From Photobacterium sanctipauli (GTDB lineage Bacteria; Pseudomonadota; Gammaproteobacteria; Enterobacterales; Vibrionaceae), in the NCBI RefSeq assembly GCF_003026495.1, contig NZ_PYMA01000010.1, positions 62,001 through 126,000 on the forward strand: a stretch of 64,000 nt of DNA. Direction: 5' to 3'. Below, piece by piece: positions 29,006-37,311 of this stretch. The translations under genes and the position numbers were made by a program. How positions within the stretch are numbered: position 1 is the first letter of the stretch; every line of letters starts with the position of its first letter. A model generated the notes under the pieces. It saw only the letters and a list, made by a program, of their open reading frames with translations, searched no databases and was not told the DNA's origin.

Positions 29006-29800
29006 TTATTCAAAGGTATGTTCTGGGCCCGGGAAGGTACCGGCCTCGACATCTTCTAGGTATTTGGTTACGGCTGCACGCATCTCGCCAGTCTCTGCCA
29101 GGTAGTTTTTGGAGAAACGAGGCATGTAGTTTGCCGAGATCCCGAACATGTCATGCATGACCAAAATTTGTCCGTCGGTCACGTTACCAGCACCGATACC
29201 GATAACAGGTACTTCGACGGCTTTCGTGATGCGCTCTGCAAGGCTAGCTGGCACGCATTCAAGCAAAATGATCTGGGCACCCGCATTTTTCAACAGGATA
29301 GCATCTTTTACCATCTGCTCTGCGTGGTCAGAGTCACGTCCTTGCACTTTATAGCCGCCAAAAATATTGACGGATTGCGGCGTCAGGCCCAAGTGGGCAC
29401 AAACCGGTACAGCACGCTCGGTGAGTTTGGTGACGGTTTCTGCCAGCCAGGCCCCGCCTTCAAGCTTGACCATGTTGGCACCGGCACGCATTAGCTCTGC
29501 CGCGTTCTCACAAGCCTGCTCTGGGGTGCTGTAACTCATGAATGGCATATCTGCCATCAAAAGTGAGTTCGGGCTGCCAGCACGCACACAACGCGTGTGG
29601 TAGGCAACATCGGCAACACTGACCGGCAGTGTATCCGGTTTGCCCTGAAGCACCATTCCCAATGAATCGCCTACCAGCATTACAGGCATGCCCTGCTGCT
29701 CGAAAAGCTGGGAAAAACTCGCATCATAGGCGGTAACAGACGCAAACTTACGACCTTCTTGCTTCCACTTCATCAGGTCGTTAATTGTGATTTTTTTCAT
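29006..29800 (-). CDS. panB: 3-methyl-2-oxobutanoate hydroxymethyltransferase
   Basis: A 264-residue enzyme transferring a hydroxymethyl group from methylene-tetrahydrofolate to ketoisovalerate, the first step to pantoate. Conserved segments include [16 protein letters not shown], the metal-binding [21 protein letters not shown] and [18 protein letters not shown]. The start [14 protein letters not shown] agrees with E. coli. It lies 28 bp downstream of folK and 9 bp upstream of panC. Confidence 0.97.
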   Translation of the reverse strand: MKKITINDLMKWKQEGRKFASVTAYDASFSQLFEQQGMPVMLVGDSLGMVLQGKPDTLPVSVADVAYHTRCVRAGSPNSLLMADMPFMSYSTPEQACENAAELMRAGANMVKLEGGAWLAETVTKLTERAVPVCAHLGLTPQSVNIFGGYKVQGRDSDHAEQMVKDAILLKNAGAQIILLECVPASLAERITKAVEVPVIGIGAGNVTDGQILVMHDMFGISANYMPRFSKNYLAETGEMRAAVTKYLEDVEAGTFPGPEHTFE

Positions 29801-29828
29801 TTTCTCTCCCTCAACTCCTGAGCTGCGG

Positions 29829-30314
29829 TTAGCTTGACCAGATGGTCAAGCCATTGCGGTCTACCTCTGCCAGCAAGCTTTGCAGGGCAGTGTTGTCGGG
29901 TAGAACCAACTCAGGTGCAATTTCAGCAAGTGGATAAAGCACGAATTCACGTACTTTCATGCCGTAATGCGGCACAGTGAGGCGCTCGCACTGGTGCACG
30001 AGATCGCCGTAAAGGACGATATCGAGATCCAAGGTGCGCGGGCCCCAGCGCTCGGCTTTGCGAACGCGGCCATGTTCTTGTTCGATTGACTGGGTACAGT
30101 CGAGTAGCGCCAGCGGCGCGAGCTCGGTCTCGACAGCGACAACAGCATTGATGTAGTCAGGCTGGTCCTGGGGACCCATCGGCGTGCTGCTGTACAGTGA
30201 TGACACCCCGACCACCTTGAGATCGGGATGTTGTTTTAAGGCTTCAATGGCGCTTTGGGCCTGAGTGACGGGATCACTCAGGTTGCTGCCAACGGCGATA
30301 TAGGCTCTGATCAT
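29829..30314 (-). CDS. folK: HPPK, folate biosynthesis pyrophosphokinase
   Basis: A 161-residue kinase that pyrophosphorylates 6-hydroxymethyl-dihydropterin in folate synthesis. The HPPK signature [14 protein letters not shown] with its metal-binding DxD is intact, and AVGSNLSDP begins the protein. The start codon overlaps the pcnB stop by 4 bp (ATGA), implying translational coupling. It leads on to panB, whose reaction uses a folate cofactor. Confidence 0.96.
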   Translation of the reverse strand: MIRAYIAVGSNLSDPVTQAQSAIEALKQHPDLKVVGVSSLYSSTPMGPQDQPDYINAVVAVETELAPLALLDCTQSIEQEHGRVRKAERWGPRTLDLDIVLYGDLVHQCERLTVPHYGMKVREFVLYPLAEIAPELVLPDNTALQSLLAEVDRNGLTIWSS

Positions 30315-31732
30315 GAGGATTTCGCCTGTGGTTTCTTGCGGCGCTGTTGCGGGCGGCGGCGACGGCGGCGGGTGGTGCCTGTGCTTCCACCATTGATTTC
30401 CTGCACCATCTTACCGCGCTGGTTGCGATCGGCGGCCTGGAAATCGTTCCACCACTTGGCGAGCTCGGCAATCTCATCGTCTTCAAACTTGCCGCGCATC
30501 TCCAGGAAGTCGTACGCCGCACGGAACTTCGGGTGCTCCATCATCTTGAAGGCACGCTTGCCGGAACGGCGGCTAAAGCGCATTTGCTGCTGCCAAATAT
30601 CACGTACCGTAGTGGTAAAGCGGCGCGGAATCGCAATGGTCTTTACTTGCTCATCGAGGATGTCGTTCGAGGCCACCATGAAGGCGTCGTAGTATGACAG
30701 GCCGCTGGCAAATGAAATTTCCTCGGCGCGGGTAACCATCGGGTACCACAGCATCGCGGCAAACATAAAGGCCGGATTGACGCGCTTGTCTTCAGCCAGG
30801 CGCTTATCGGTCGCTTTAAGGATATGTTCGATCATCTGCTCGGTTTGGCTGTCCTGCTCTTCGGTGAAGTGCTCGGATAGCAGCGGGAACAGTTGCTGGA
30901 ACAAGTTGTATTCGCGTAGCAGCTTGTAGGTGTCGAAACCATTGCCCGACTGCAGCAGCTTCAGGCTTTCTTCGAACAGGCGCGCAGGCGGGATGTCCTG
31001 CAGCAGGTTCGACAGCGGGACAATCGGCTCGGCCGTTTTCTCTTCGATGTCCATATCCAGCTTGGCCGCGAAGCGAACAGCACGCAGCATGCGAACCGGG
31101 TCTTCGCGGTAGCGGGTTTCCGGATCGCCGATCAGGCGAATGATACGGTTGTCGAGATCCTCAACGCCGTTGACATAGTCGGTAACGCTGAAGTCTTTGA
31201 TGCTGTAGTAAAGCGCGTTGATAGTGAAGTCGCGGCGCTCGGCATCTTCTTCGATGGTGCCATACACGTTGTCGCGCAGCAGCATGCCTTCTTGGCTCTG
31301 GGCCGAGACCTGCTTCTTGTCTTTAAGCGCGGGCTTGGCATCGGCATGGTGGCCGCGGAATGTCGCGACTTCAATGACATCACGGCCAAACAAAATGTGG
31401 GCCAGGCGGAAACGGCGGCCAATCAGGCGGCAGTTACGGAAGAGCTGCTTAATTTCTTCCGGCGTGGCGTTGGTCGCAATGTCGAAATCTTTCGGTTGTT
31501 TGTCCAGAAGGAGATCGCGAACCCCCCCGCCGACCAAATAGGCGTCATAACCGGCCTTATTTAGGCGATACAGGACCTTCAGCGCGTTTTCGCTGATATC
31601 TTTACGTGAAATACCGTGCTCTTGGCGCTGATAAACTTGCAAGGCCAGTTCCTCGTTGTCGAGAGTACTATTATCGCGATTCAATACCTTACGGCAAAAG
31701 CTGGCTACTCGATTAAAGATAATACACCTCAT
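30311..31732 (-). CDS. pcnB: Poly(A) polymerase I
   Basis: An up to 473-residue nucleotidyltransferase that adds 3' poly(A) tails and thereby promotes RNA decay. The N-terminal catalytic core has [24 protein letters not shown] with the DxD metal site, [15 protein letters not shown], and a [15 protein letters not shown] tRNA-nucleotidyltransferase-like block. The C-terminus is Arg/Gln-rich and basic ([13 protein letters not shown]). The start is uncertain: ATG 31732 has no SD, whereas GAGGTG lies inside its first codons, just before ATT (31723) and ATC (31720). The E. coli enzyme starts at the residue equivalent to ATC here and uses AUU. Coordinates give the longest ATG form. It overlaps folK by 4 bp. 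Confidence 0.95.
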   Translation of the reverse strand: MRCIIFNRVASFCRKVLNRDNSTLDNEELALQVYQRQEHGISRKDISENALKVLYRLNKAGYDAYLVGGGVRDLLLDKQPKDFDIATNATPEEIKQLFRNCRLIGRRFRLAHILFGRDVIEVATFRGHHADAKPALKDKKQVSAQSQEGMLLRDNVYGTIEEDAERRDFTINALYYSIKDFSVTDYVNGVEDLDNRIIRLIGDPETRYREDPVRMLRAVRFAAKLDMDIEEKTAEPIVPLSNLLQDIPPARLFEESLKLLQSGNGFDTYKLLREYNLFQQLFPLLSEHFTEEQDSQTEQMIEHILKATDKRLAEDKRVNPAFMFAAMLWYPMVTRAEEISFASGLSYYDAFMVASNDILDEQVKTIAIPRRFTTTVRDIWQQQMRFSRRSGKRAFKMMEHPKFRAAYDFLEMRGKFEDDEIAELAKWWNDFQAADRNQRGKMVQEINGGSTGTTRRRRRRPQQRRKKPQAKSS

Positions 31733-31787
31733 TTATGTGGTTCGGGTTCAACAAACAGCCGCATATCATATATCACAGCAACGCATT

Positions 31788-32672
31788 TTAGAATCCTAGC
31801 GTCACTGCTGTGGAATCGGGCAGGCTTTCTAGCTGCCAATTTTCGCTGCCCCAGCGCAGGATATCGTCGATATTTGACGCCAATAAGTCATCGGGTGGCG
31901 TCATGCCGAGAAAGCGCATCGCTGCCATCAGGGCGGGCTTGGGGGCCGTCTTGTCGATTGCCGGGGCGTGGTTTTGCTTCGATAGCTTGTTGCCGTTTTC
32001 TGTGACTGCCAGCGGCAGGTGGAGGTAGCTGACCTCGGTTTGGCCCAATAGGCGGTACAAGCCGATTTGGCGGCCGGTCGGCTCGATGAGATCGGCACCG
32101 CGCACGACCTCGGTCACCCCTTGCTCGATATCGTCAAGCACCACAGCCAAATTATAGGCATACAGCCCATCGCGGCGGCGGATGATGAAGTCTTCTTGTG
32201 CCAGCGCGGCCGGGATCTCGATACGGCCATGGCGGCGGTCAACGAAGTAGGTGACCGGCTCATCGACTTTTAGCCTGATGGCGCTGTTGGCTGCCGGTTG
32301 CTGCAACTCACGGCAGGTGCCGGGGTAGAAGCCGCCCGCTTCCTTAATTTGCTTACGAGTACATTGGCAATAATAGGCCTGCCCGTGCGCCAGCCATTGC
32401 TCAATTTGGGCCTGGTAGGCCTCATGGCGTTGGCTTTGGTACATCACGCTCCCGTCCCAATGCAAGCCGTAGGCTTCCAGGGTATGGAGGATGTCATCGG
32501 CGGCACCGGCCATTTCGCGCGGCGGGTCGAGATCTTCCATCCGCACGAGCCAGCTGCCTTGCTGCGACTGTGCTTGGAGGTAACTACCGAGCGCGGCGAC
32601 AAGGGAGCCAAAATGCAGCGGGCCTGAAGGCGAAGGGGCAAAGCGGCCAATATAATGTTTGTTTGTACTCAT
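31788..32672 (-). CDS. gluQ: Glutamyl-Q tRNA(Asp) synthetase
   Basis: A 294-residue truncated glutamyl-tRNA synthetase paralogue that attaches glutamate to queuosine in the tRNA(Asp) anticodon. It keeps the catalytic half: RFAPSPSGPLHFGSL (HIGH-type) and the KMSKS-like KLSKQNHA, plus a zinc-type cysteine cluster in YYCQCTRKQI. The anticodon-binding domain of GltX is absent, as expected. It follows dksA after a terminator and precedes pcnB by 55 bp, the order found in E. coli. Confidence 0.95.
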   Translation of the reverse strand: MSTNKHYIGRFAPSPSGPLHFGSLVAALGSYLQAQSQQGSWLVRMEDLDPPREMAGAADDILHTLEAYGLHWDGSVMYQSQRHEAYQAQIEQWLAHGQAYYCQCTRKQIKEAGGFYPGTCRELQQPAANSAIRLKVDEPVTYFVDRRHGRIEIPAALAQEDFIIRRRDGLYAYNLAVVLDDIEQGVTEVVRGADLIEPTGRQIGLYRLLGQTEVSYLHLPLAVTENGNKLSKQNHAPAIDKTAPKPALMAAMRFLGMTPPDDLLASNIDDILRWGSENWQLESLPDSTAVTLGF

Positions 32673-32736
32673 AAGCTAACTAATACGGCGGTTGGGGAAG
32701 GGCTCCCGGTTGGCTGCAAATGATAACGTGGAAAAA

Positions 32737-32763
32737 TGAAAAAGGGAGCCGACGCTCCCTCTT
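32737..32763 (-). terminator. Terminator of dksA
   Basis: On the minus strand GGGAGC, GTCG, GCTCCC with flanking A/T pairs and a TTTTTCATTTTT tail, 31 bp after the dksA stop. Confidence 0.88.
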
Positions 32764-32793
32764 GATACAGTAGTCAGTGAATACCTTGGGGTA

Positions 32794-33243
32794 TTAGCCT
32801 GCCATCTGCTTTTCTTTGATTTCAGCAAGCGTTTTACAATCGATACATAGATCGGCTGTAGGACGTGCTTCTAGACGGCGAATACCGATTTCGATACCGC
32901 ACGAGTCACAAAAACCAAAGTCGTCGTCTTCGATGCGCTGCAGTGTCTTCTCAATTTTCTTGATCAGTTTGCGTTCGCGATCGCGGTTGCGAAGTTCAAG
33001 GCTGAACTCTTCCTCTTGCGCTGCACGGTCAACAGGATCCGGGAAGTTTGCGGCTTCGTCCTGCATGTGGTTAACGGTGCGATCAACTTCTTCGCGAAGC
33101 TGGTTACGCCAAGCGCCAAGAATCTTGCGGAAGTGCTCAAGTTGCGCTTCACCCATATACTCTTCGCCAGCTTTCTCTTGATATGGCTCAAGCCCAGCAA
33201 TAGCCAGGATGCCTAGCGATTTTTTAACTTTGCTCTCTGGCAT
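32794..33243 (-). CDS. dksA: RNA polymerase-binding transcription factor DksA
   Basis: A 149-residue secondary-channel factor that acts with ppGpp on rRNA, tRNA and amino-acid promoters. The coiled-coil tip motif DxxDxA is visible in [13 protein letters not shown] (D69, D72, A74). The four-cysteine zinc finger is CDSCGIEIG followed 13 residues on by CIDC. The start ATG at 33243 ([18 protein letters not shown]) has GGAG 7-8 bp upstream and matches the family; an upstream in-frame codon would add 11 residues. Relevant here: the two tRNA operons have GC-rich discriminators of the sort DksA/ppGpp inhibit. Confidence 0.97.
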   Translation of the reverse strand: MPESKVKKSLGILAIAGLEPYQEKAGEEYMGEAQLEHFRKILGAWRNQLREEVDRTVNHMQDEAANFPDPVDRAAQEEEFSLELRNRDRERKLIKKIEKTLQRIEDDDFGFCDSCGIEIGIRRLEARPTADLCIDCKTLAEIKEKQMAG

Positions 33244-33379
33244 ATAGCATCTCCTAATATACCTAATAACCGTCACTGGTTAAATTTGGGCGGTATCTAT
33301 AGCAGAAAGGGGGTAGTGTGGCAATTGCTGCATATATCCAATTGTATACCAATGTGAAGAAAGCATCACTTTGGGGGAT

Positions 33380-34084
33380 CTACTGGTTGAATTTTATGCA
33401 ACTGTCTAGGTAAATCTCGTGTTGGTTCAATACCGCCTTGTAACACACGATTTCTACGCCTTCCTGTTCTGCCTGTTGGATTAAAGTGTGATAGTCCGGG
33501 TCTATATGGTGTGCCGCGGCAACATTTTCAATCCCTGAATGCAAAATTGCGAAAAAAAGTATGGCACGTTGTCCGCTTTGTGCCACTTCTATTAATTCGC
33601 GGATGTGCTTTTGCCCCCTTGTGGTGACAGCATCAGGGAAATATCCCCTTCCATTTTCAAGCAACGTAACGCTTTTTACTTCAATATAGCAGGCAGGTTT
33701 GTTTTCTGCCTCTAGAAGCACGTCTATCCTGCTGTTTTCACTACCATACTTTACTTCGGTTCGAAGTGACGTATAGCCTGCTAATTCTGTGATGGCGCCT
33801 TGATTTATCGCCTCTACCACCAGGCGGTTGGCCTGCGCGGTGTTGACACAAATCATGTCCCCCGCCGGGGTCTGTGATATTTCCCAACTATTTGGGTACT
33901 TACGCTTTGGGTTGTCGGAGGTCGAGTACCAAACGGTGTTGCCGGGCTCGGCACAGCCTGTCATGGCGCCGGTGTTGGCGCAGTGGATGGTTTTCACTGT
34001 GCCGTCGGGCAGTTCAATGTCGGCTAGAAAGCGCTTATAGCGCTTAATTAACGTTGCAGATTGCAATGTCGGATCAAATTTCAT
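33380..34084 (-). CDS. sfsA: SfsA family protein
   Basis: A 234-residue protein of the SfsA family, first linked to maltose metabolism in E. coli; it has a nuclease-like fold and binds nucleic acid non-specifically. Signature parts are [28 protein letters not shown], the nuclease-like [11 protein letters not shown] and [16 protein letters not shown]. The start at 34084 (MKFDPTLQ) follows AAGGAATGAG, a strong SD; a longer frame upstream is basic low-complexity sequence overlapping the intergenic region and is not credible. It sits between thpR and dksA, as in E. coli. Confidence 0.94.
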   Translation of the reverse strand: MKFDPTLQSATLIKRYKRFLADIELPDGTVKTIHCANTGAMTGCAEPGNTVWYSTSDNPKRKYPNSWEISQTPAGDMICVNTAQANRLVVEAINQGAITELAGYTSLRTEVKYGSENSRIDVLLEAENKPACYIEVKSVTLLENGRGYFPDAVTTRGQKHIRELIEVAQSGQRAILFFAILHSGIENVAAAHHIDPDYHTLIQQAEQEGVEIVCYKAVLNQHEIYLDSCIKFNQ

Positions 34085-34134
34085 CTCATTCCTTGGCGGC
34101 TGACGGGAATACTTATGCCTTCGTTGTTGTCGTT

Positions 34135-34695
34135 TTATCGGGTGCCAGTCGGTTGCAGCGGCCATTGTTCGAGGCAGGTATAACGCACGCCTTGGCGGCC
34201 GGCGCAAACAACCGACTCTGAAATATACAGGCCGAAGTGGTCGAAGTGAAAGCTAAATTTGGGGTTGTCGGGAAGCGATGCCGGGCGTTGGATCACCGAC
34301 TTGGCCAATGTGATATGGGGTCGGTAGGGACGGCTTTCCTGGTTGATACCGTTTTGGATAGCCAGCGACTTCAACTGCTCGGCGAGCTGAAGGATTGCGG
34401 GCGGTGGCGACTCGGTGCCGAGCCAAAGTACCTTGCTTCGCTTCCAATAGCCGAGGGTATCGAGGTTTAGGGTAAAGGCGGGTGGTGGGTTGAGCCTAGT
34501 AGTTGCCCGCCTTATCGCCTCGGTTTGCTGGCTAGAAACCCCGCCGAGAAAAGCCAGGGTCACATGCACGTTGCTCGTTGGTACGGGGCGGCCAAACACC
34601 GATAGGCGTTGTGATAGCTGGCACAAGGGTTTGAAGTCTTGCGCGTTGCGCGACGGGGAAATGGCGAAGAATAGGCGTTGTTTTTTCTCTTTCAT
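34135..34695 (-). CDS. thpR: RNA 2',3'-cyclic phosphodiesterase
   Basis: A 186-residue 2H-phosphoesterase of the ThpR/LigT family that opens 2',3'-cyclic phosphate RNA ends. The two catalytic HxT motifs are present: [10 protein letters not shown] near residue 47 and RPHITLAKS near 128. The start ATG 34695 ([10 protein letters not shown]) is preferred; a TTG 15 bp upstream is an alternative, and neither has a good SD. It is divergent from hrpB with only about 50 bp between, and upstream of sfsA by 50 bp. Confidence 0.92.
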   Translation of the reverse strand: MKEKKQRLFFAISPSRNAQDFKPLCQLSQRLSVFGRPVPTSNVHVTLAFLGGVSSQQTEAIRRATTRLNPPPAFTLNLDTLGYWKRSKVLWLGTESPPPAILQLAEQLKSLAIQNGINQESRPYRPHITLAKSVIQRPASLPDNPKFSFHFDHFGLYISESVVCAGRQGVRYTCLEQWPLQPTGTR

Positions 34696-34749
34696 GGCGG
34701 TGATGTACAATGGCAGAGCTTAGTTTGAATATGACACAAGGTGTTCCCA

Positions 34750-37218
34750 TTGTCACAGCTGCCTATCGAAGACGTTCTTCCCATGCTTCTCGAGCAACTC
34801 GCATCCTGCTCGCAATTGATCCTCAAGGCCCCGCCCGGGGCGGGTAAGTCAACCCGCTTGCCATTGGCTGTGTTACAGCAGGCCGGCTTGGACGGCCGGA
34901 TTGTGATGCTGGAGCCCCGCCGCCTTGCTGCCCGCAATATCGCGGCCTACTTGGCTTCCCAACTGGGAGAGAAGGTGGGGCAGACAGTCGGCTTGCGCGT
35001 ACGCGGTGAGACCAAGGTCAGCAAGCAGACCAAACTAGAAATCGTCACCGAAGGGGTGATGACCCGCATGTTGCAGCAAGATCCCGAACTTGATGGGATC
35101 TCGTTGCTAATCTTCGATGAATTCCATGAGCGCAGTATCCATGCTGACACCTCTTTGGCGCTGGCCTTGGAGGTGCAGGAAGCGCTGCGTGACGACCTCA
35201 AGCTATTGGTGATGTCAGCCACCTTGGACGAGCAGGCATTGGGTGAGCTGTTGCCCGAAGCTGGCTATGTCGAGTCGCAGGGGCGCAGTTTCCCGGTCGA
35301 GCACCGTTACAAGCGCCTGGCGGACTCGGTTAACCTGATTGAAGCCACTTGTCGCGAAGTCACCTCGCTACTTGCGCACGAGTCGGGTTCGATATTGGTG
35401 TTCTTGCCGGGAGCGGGGGAGATACGCCGCTTGGCAGAGCAACTGGAACCAGTTGTTGGCAATGATGTTCTGCTCAGCCCGCTTTATGGCCAGCTTTCCG
35501 GTAGCCAGCAGCAGCAAGCGATAGAGCCTGCGCCCAAGGGCAAGCGCAAGGTGGTATTGGCGACCAATATTGCCGAGACCAGCTTGACGATTGAGGGGAT
35601 CCGTTTGGTGGTCGACTGCGGGCTAGAGCGTATTGCCCAATGGGACCCGAAGACCGGCATAAGCAAGCTGGAGTCGGTCAGGATTGCCCAATCTTCCGCC
35701 GAGCAGCGGGCGGGGCGTGCCGGTCGCCTTGAACCGGGGATCTGCTTGCGGCTCTACAGCGAGGAACAACTCAGCCGCCAACCGGCAACACCGCAACCTG
35801 AAATTTTACGCGCAGATCTCACCGCATTGGCGATGGAGCTGGCGCAATGGGGCTGTAGTGATGCCGCTGAGCTGAAGTGGTTAGATGTGCCCCCTGCCAT
35901 CGCGCTAGGCCAGTCACGCCGTCTGCTGCGCTCGCTGGACGCGATGGATGAGCGCAACCAGTTGACCGAGAAGGGCAAGGCAATCCAGTCGCTCGGTGCC
36001 GACCCCCGCCATGCCGCGATGCTGCTGATGGGGCAAGACAACGACGCGGGGGCAGGCGCGACGGCGGCGATGCTGGTTGCTTTGCTGGAGGAGCCGCCGC
36101 GGGGAATGAATAATCCGGATTTGCACTTCCAGCTGAGCATGCTGGAAAGCGGTAAATTACCGAAAAGCAGACATTACTTACAACGGGCGAAACAGCACTT
36201 AGGTAAACTGGACGGCCATTCCTCAACAACATTGGTTGTGGCGCGGGAGTGGATAGCGCCACTGATGGCGGCGGGCTTTCCCGATCGGATTGCACTGTCC
36301 CGCGGCAGGGATAGCCGCTACCAGCTGGCCAACGGCCAAGGGGCGATGTTGATGCCGGACGAGCCGCTTGCCGATGAAAACCTCTTGGTGGTGGCTGATA
36401 TCGTCAAGACCCGCCAAGGGGATAGCCGTATCTTCTCGGCGGTGGCTGCCGATGCCGCCACACTGCAACAAGCCCTGCCACACTTGTTCTGCGAACGGGA
36501 ATGGCTGGACTGGGATGACAAAAAGGGCCGCCTGACTGCCGAGAAGCAGCTTTGCTGCGGGAAGTTGGTGCTGGAACGCCGTAGTATGGGAGAGCCAGAT
36601 CCCGCGAAGGCCAGCGAGGCACTGCTCAATGCGGTGGTTCGCAAGGGGCTGAAGGTGTTACCGTGGCAGCGGTCTGCCGAAAACCTGCTCGAAAGGGCGC
36701 GCTGTGCCAATGAGTGGTTGCCGGAGTTGGTATTGCCGGCGATGGATGATGAGGCTTTGCTGGCAACGGCCGAGGAGTGGCTGTTGCCTTATATGAATGG
36801 CATGAAAACCCTCAAGGCGCTTGATAAGCTGGATCTGATAGCGGCATTGGAGGCCAAGCTTGGTTGGGACAAGAAGCAAGCGCTGGATGAAGCCTTGCCG
36901 ACCCATTACCAGGTGCCCACCGGTTCGCGTTATCCTATTCGCTACCAGGTGGGACAGGCGCCTGTATTGGCGGTGAAGCTGCAGGAAATGTTTGGTGAGC
37001 AATCTTCGCCGCTGATTGCCAATGGCAAGGTGGCGGTAGTGCTAGAATTGTTGTCGCCAGCGCAAAGGCCGCTTCAGATCACCCGAGATCTGGCCGCTTT
37101 TTGGCAGGGATCCTACAAAGATGTCCAGAAGGAAATGAAAGGGCGCTACCCGAAACACCCGTGGCCGGATGATCCGGCAACCCATGCCCCGACCCGAAAA
37201 ACGAAGAAGTATATGTAG
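34750..37218 (+). CDS. hrpB: ATP-dependent helicase HrpB
   Basis: An 822-residue DEAH-box helicase of unknown cellular role. The N-terminal helicase core has Walker A APPGAGKST, the DEAH-type box FDEFHERS, motif III MSATLD and motif VI AEQRAGRAGR. HA2 and OB-like regions and the HrpB-specific C-terminal domain (GSRYPIRYQVGQAPVLAVKLQ, PKHPWPDDP) follow. The start is ambiguous: GTG at 34741 overlaps the only SD (AAGGTG, 34738-34743), while TTG at 34750 lies 6 bp after that SD and gives MSQLPIEDVLP, so I prefer TTG. It is followed by mrcB on the same strand, the order found in E. coli. Confidence 0.94.
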   Translation: MSQLPIEDVLPMLLEQLASCSQLILKAPPGAGKSTRLPLAVLQQAGLDGRIVMLEPRRLAARNIAAYLASQLGEKVGQTVGLRVRGETKVSKQTKLEIVTEGVMTRMLQQDPELDGISLLIFDEFHERSIHADTSLALALEVQEALRDDLKLLVMSATLDEQALGELLPEAGYVESQGRSFPVEHRYKRLADSVNLIEATCREVTSLLAHESGSILVFLPGAGEIRRLAEQLEPVVGNDVLLSPLYGQLSGSQQQQAIEPAPKGKRKVVLATNIAETSLTIEGIRLVVDCGLERIAQWDPKTGISKLESVRIAQSSAEQRAGRAGRLEPGICLRLYSEEQLSRQPATPQPEILRADLTALAMELAQWGCSDAAELKWLDVPPAIALGQSRRLLRSLDAMDERNQLTEKGKAIQSLGADPRHAAMLLMGQDNDAGAGATAAMLVALLEEPPRGMNNPDLHFQLSMLESGKLPKSRHYLQRAKQHLGKLDGHSSTTLVVAREWIAPLMAAGFPDRIALSRGRDSRYQLANGQGAMLMPDEPLADENLLVVADIVKTRQGDSRIFSAVAADAATLQQALPHLFCEREWLDWDDKKGRLTAEKQLCCGKLVLERRSMGEPDPAKASEALLNAVVRKGLKVLPWQRSAENLLERARCANEWLPELVLPAMDDEALLATAEEWLLPYMNGMKTLKALDKLDLIAALEAKLGWDKKQALDEALPTHYQVPTGSRYPIRYQVGQAPVLAVKLQEMFGEQSSPLIANGKVAVVLELLSPAQRPLQITRDLAAFWQGSYKDVQKEMKGRYPKHPWPDDPATHAPTRKTKKYM

Positions 37219-37311
37219 GGCAGGGAAGAGCAGAAGCATCAACCTTTTGCGCTTTGTTAAACTCGAATTGCCCCGGCTGGCAATAAGCTGGGATTTAGGG
37301 AACACAGAATT

